Under the pieces are notes generated by a model. That model was given only the letters and a program-made list of their open reading frames with translations. It had not been told where the DNA came from and searched no databases. 38,711 nt of DNA, taken from NCBI GenBank assembly GCA_004554165.1, contig SFNQ01000034.1:1-38711 (forward strand), given 5' to 3'. A program made the position numbers and the translations under genes. Shown one piece after another: positions 38,608-38,711 of this stretch (its first letter is position 1; the number at the start of each line of letters is the position of its first letter). The stretch is from Clostridiales bacterium. GTDB lineage: Bacteria; Bacillota; Clostridia; Christensenellales; CAG-138.

Positions 38608-38630
38608 CTGCGGGGGGCCAGCCCCCGCAG
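38608..38630. terminator. GC-rich hairpin after the right-edge gene
   Basis: CTGCGGGGG (38608-38616) pairs with CCCCCGCAG (38622-38630) over a 5-nt loop, 9 nt past the stop of the transposase-like gene. No good T run, so terminator function is tentative; it may belong to an insertion sequence end. Confidence 0.4.
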
Positions 38631-38638
38631 CGGTGCGG

Positions 38639-38711
38639 TCACATCACGCCCAGGTACTGTTCAACCACCTGGTTCGGTGACTTCATGCCGAGGCAGGGTT
38701 TCCAGATCCTG
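38639..38711 (-). CDS. C-terminal end of a probable transposase (cut by window edge)
   Basis: The last 23 codons of a leftward frame end WKPCLGMKSPNQVVEQYLGV and M before TGA at 38639-38641. The P-x-LG-x-K-(S/T)-P-x-x-V pattern recalls the C-terminus of DDE transposases of the IS30/IS3 kind, where RPRxxLGxxTPxEV is common. Too little is present for a firm family call. Confidence 0.4.
   Translation of the reverse strand, partial: RIWKPCLGMKSPNQVVEQYLGVM

Noticed and set aside
1..38711. CRISPR arrays and rRNA genes
   Set aside because: No regularly spaced repeats with unique spacers and no rRNA sequence were seen.

Overview
The window looks like chromosome from a GC-rich Clostridia-type Bacillota, probably a gut commensal. 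The basis is gene content and order: ftsK-rimO-pgsA-cinA-recA, Rrf2-cysK, csoR-copA, xpt-guaA, strong -35/-10 promoters, AGGAGG ribosome sites and tRNAs with encoded CCA. I cannot name the species; Christensenellales or Oscillospirales would fit but is a guess.

Layout. (1) 1-~6170 is an integrative mobilizable element lying against the 3' end of guaA. Transcribed leftwards it carries xis, a tyrosine integrase, a small accessory protein, a RepA-like helicase, a MobV relaxase and, at the left edge, a tet(W)-type tetracycline-resistance gene broken by an internal deletion. A divergent XRE regulator faces xis-int across an operator-rich spacer. (2) 6172-9028: guaA, xpt and a decayed Nudix gene. 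(3) 9029-11092: a D-2-hydroxyacid dehydrogenase, SIMPL lipoprotein and zinc-ribbon operon. (4) 11227-18186: ftsK, rimO, pgsA and cinA with ATGA overlaps, then recA from a promoter holding a LexA-type box. (5) 18753-22082: an ECF S component and coaX, then Rrf2 divergent from cysK with palindromic sites between. (6) 22249-25274: a solute-binding lipoprotein followed by a membrane-anchored LuxR regulator, with no ABC transporter genes. (7) 25625-28178: two zinc-ribbon proteins, a lipoprotein, a DUF4428-type protein and a four-helix membrane protein. (8) 28707-32656: tRNA-Thr, hom, a gene fusing an ECF S component to a type II pantothenate kinase, and a divergent anchored extracytoplasmic protein. 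(9) 33028-37645: a DUF2935 protein, copA and csoR. (10) 37897-38456: five tRNAs (Val-Asp-Phe-Gly-Cys in transcription order), then a transposase-like end at the right edge.

The most notable point is the double link between ECF S components and pantothenate kinases. One locus is an apparent coaX plus S-component operon; the other is a single polypeptide joining an S component to a CoaW-type kinase. Together they argue that both S components import pantothenate (PanT-like), and that the fusion couples uptake to phosphorylation, the committed step to CoA. Other items worth a second look are a structured repeat found behind two gene terminators (18565-18745 and 28231-28420), with a compensatory base-pair change between copies; an inverted array of 9-bp iterons at the 3' end of the element's helicase gene; and the orphan binding-protein/LuxR pair.
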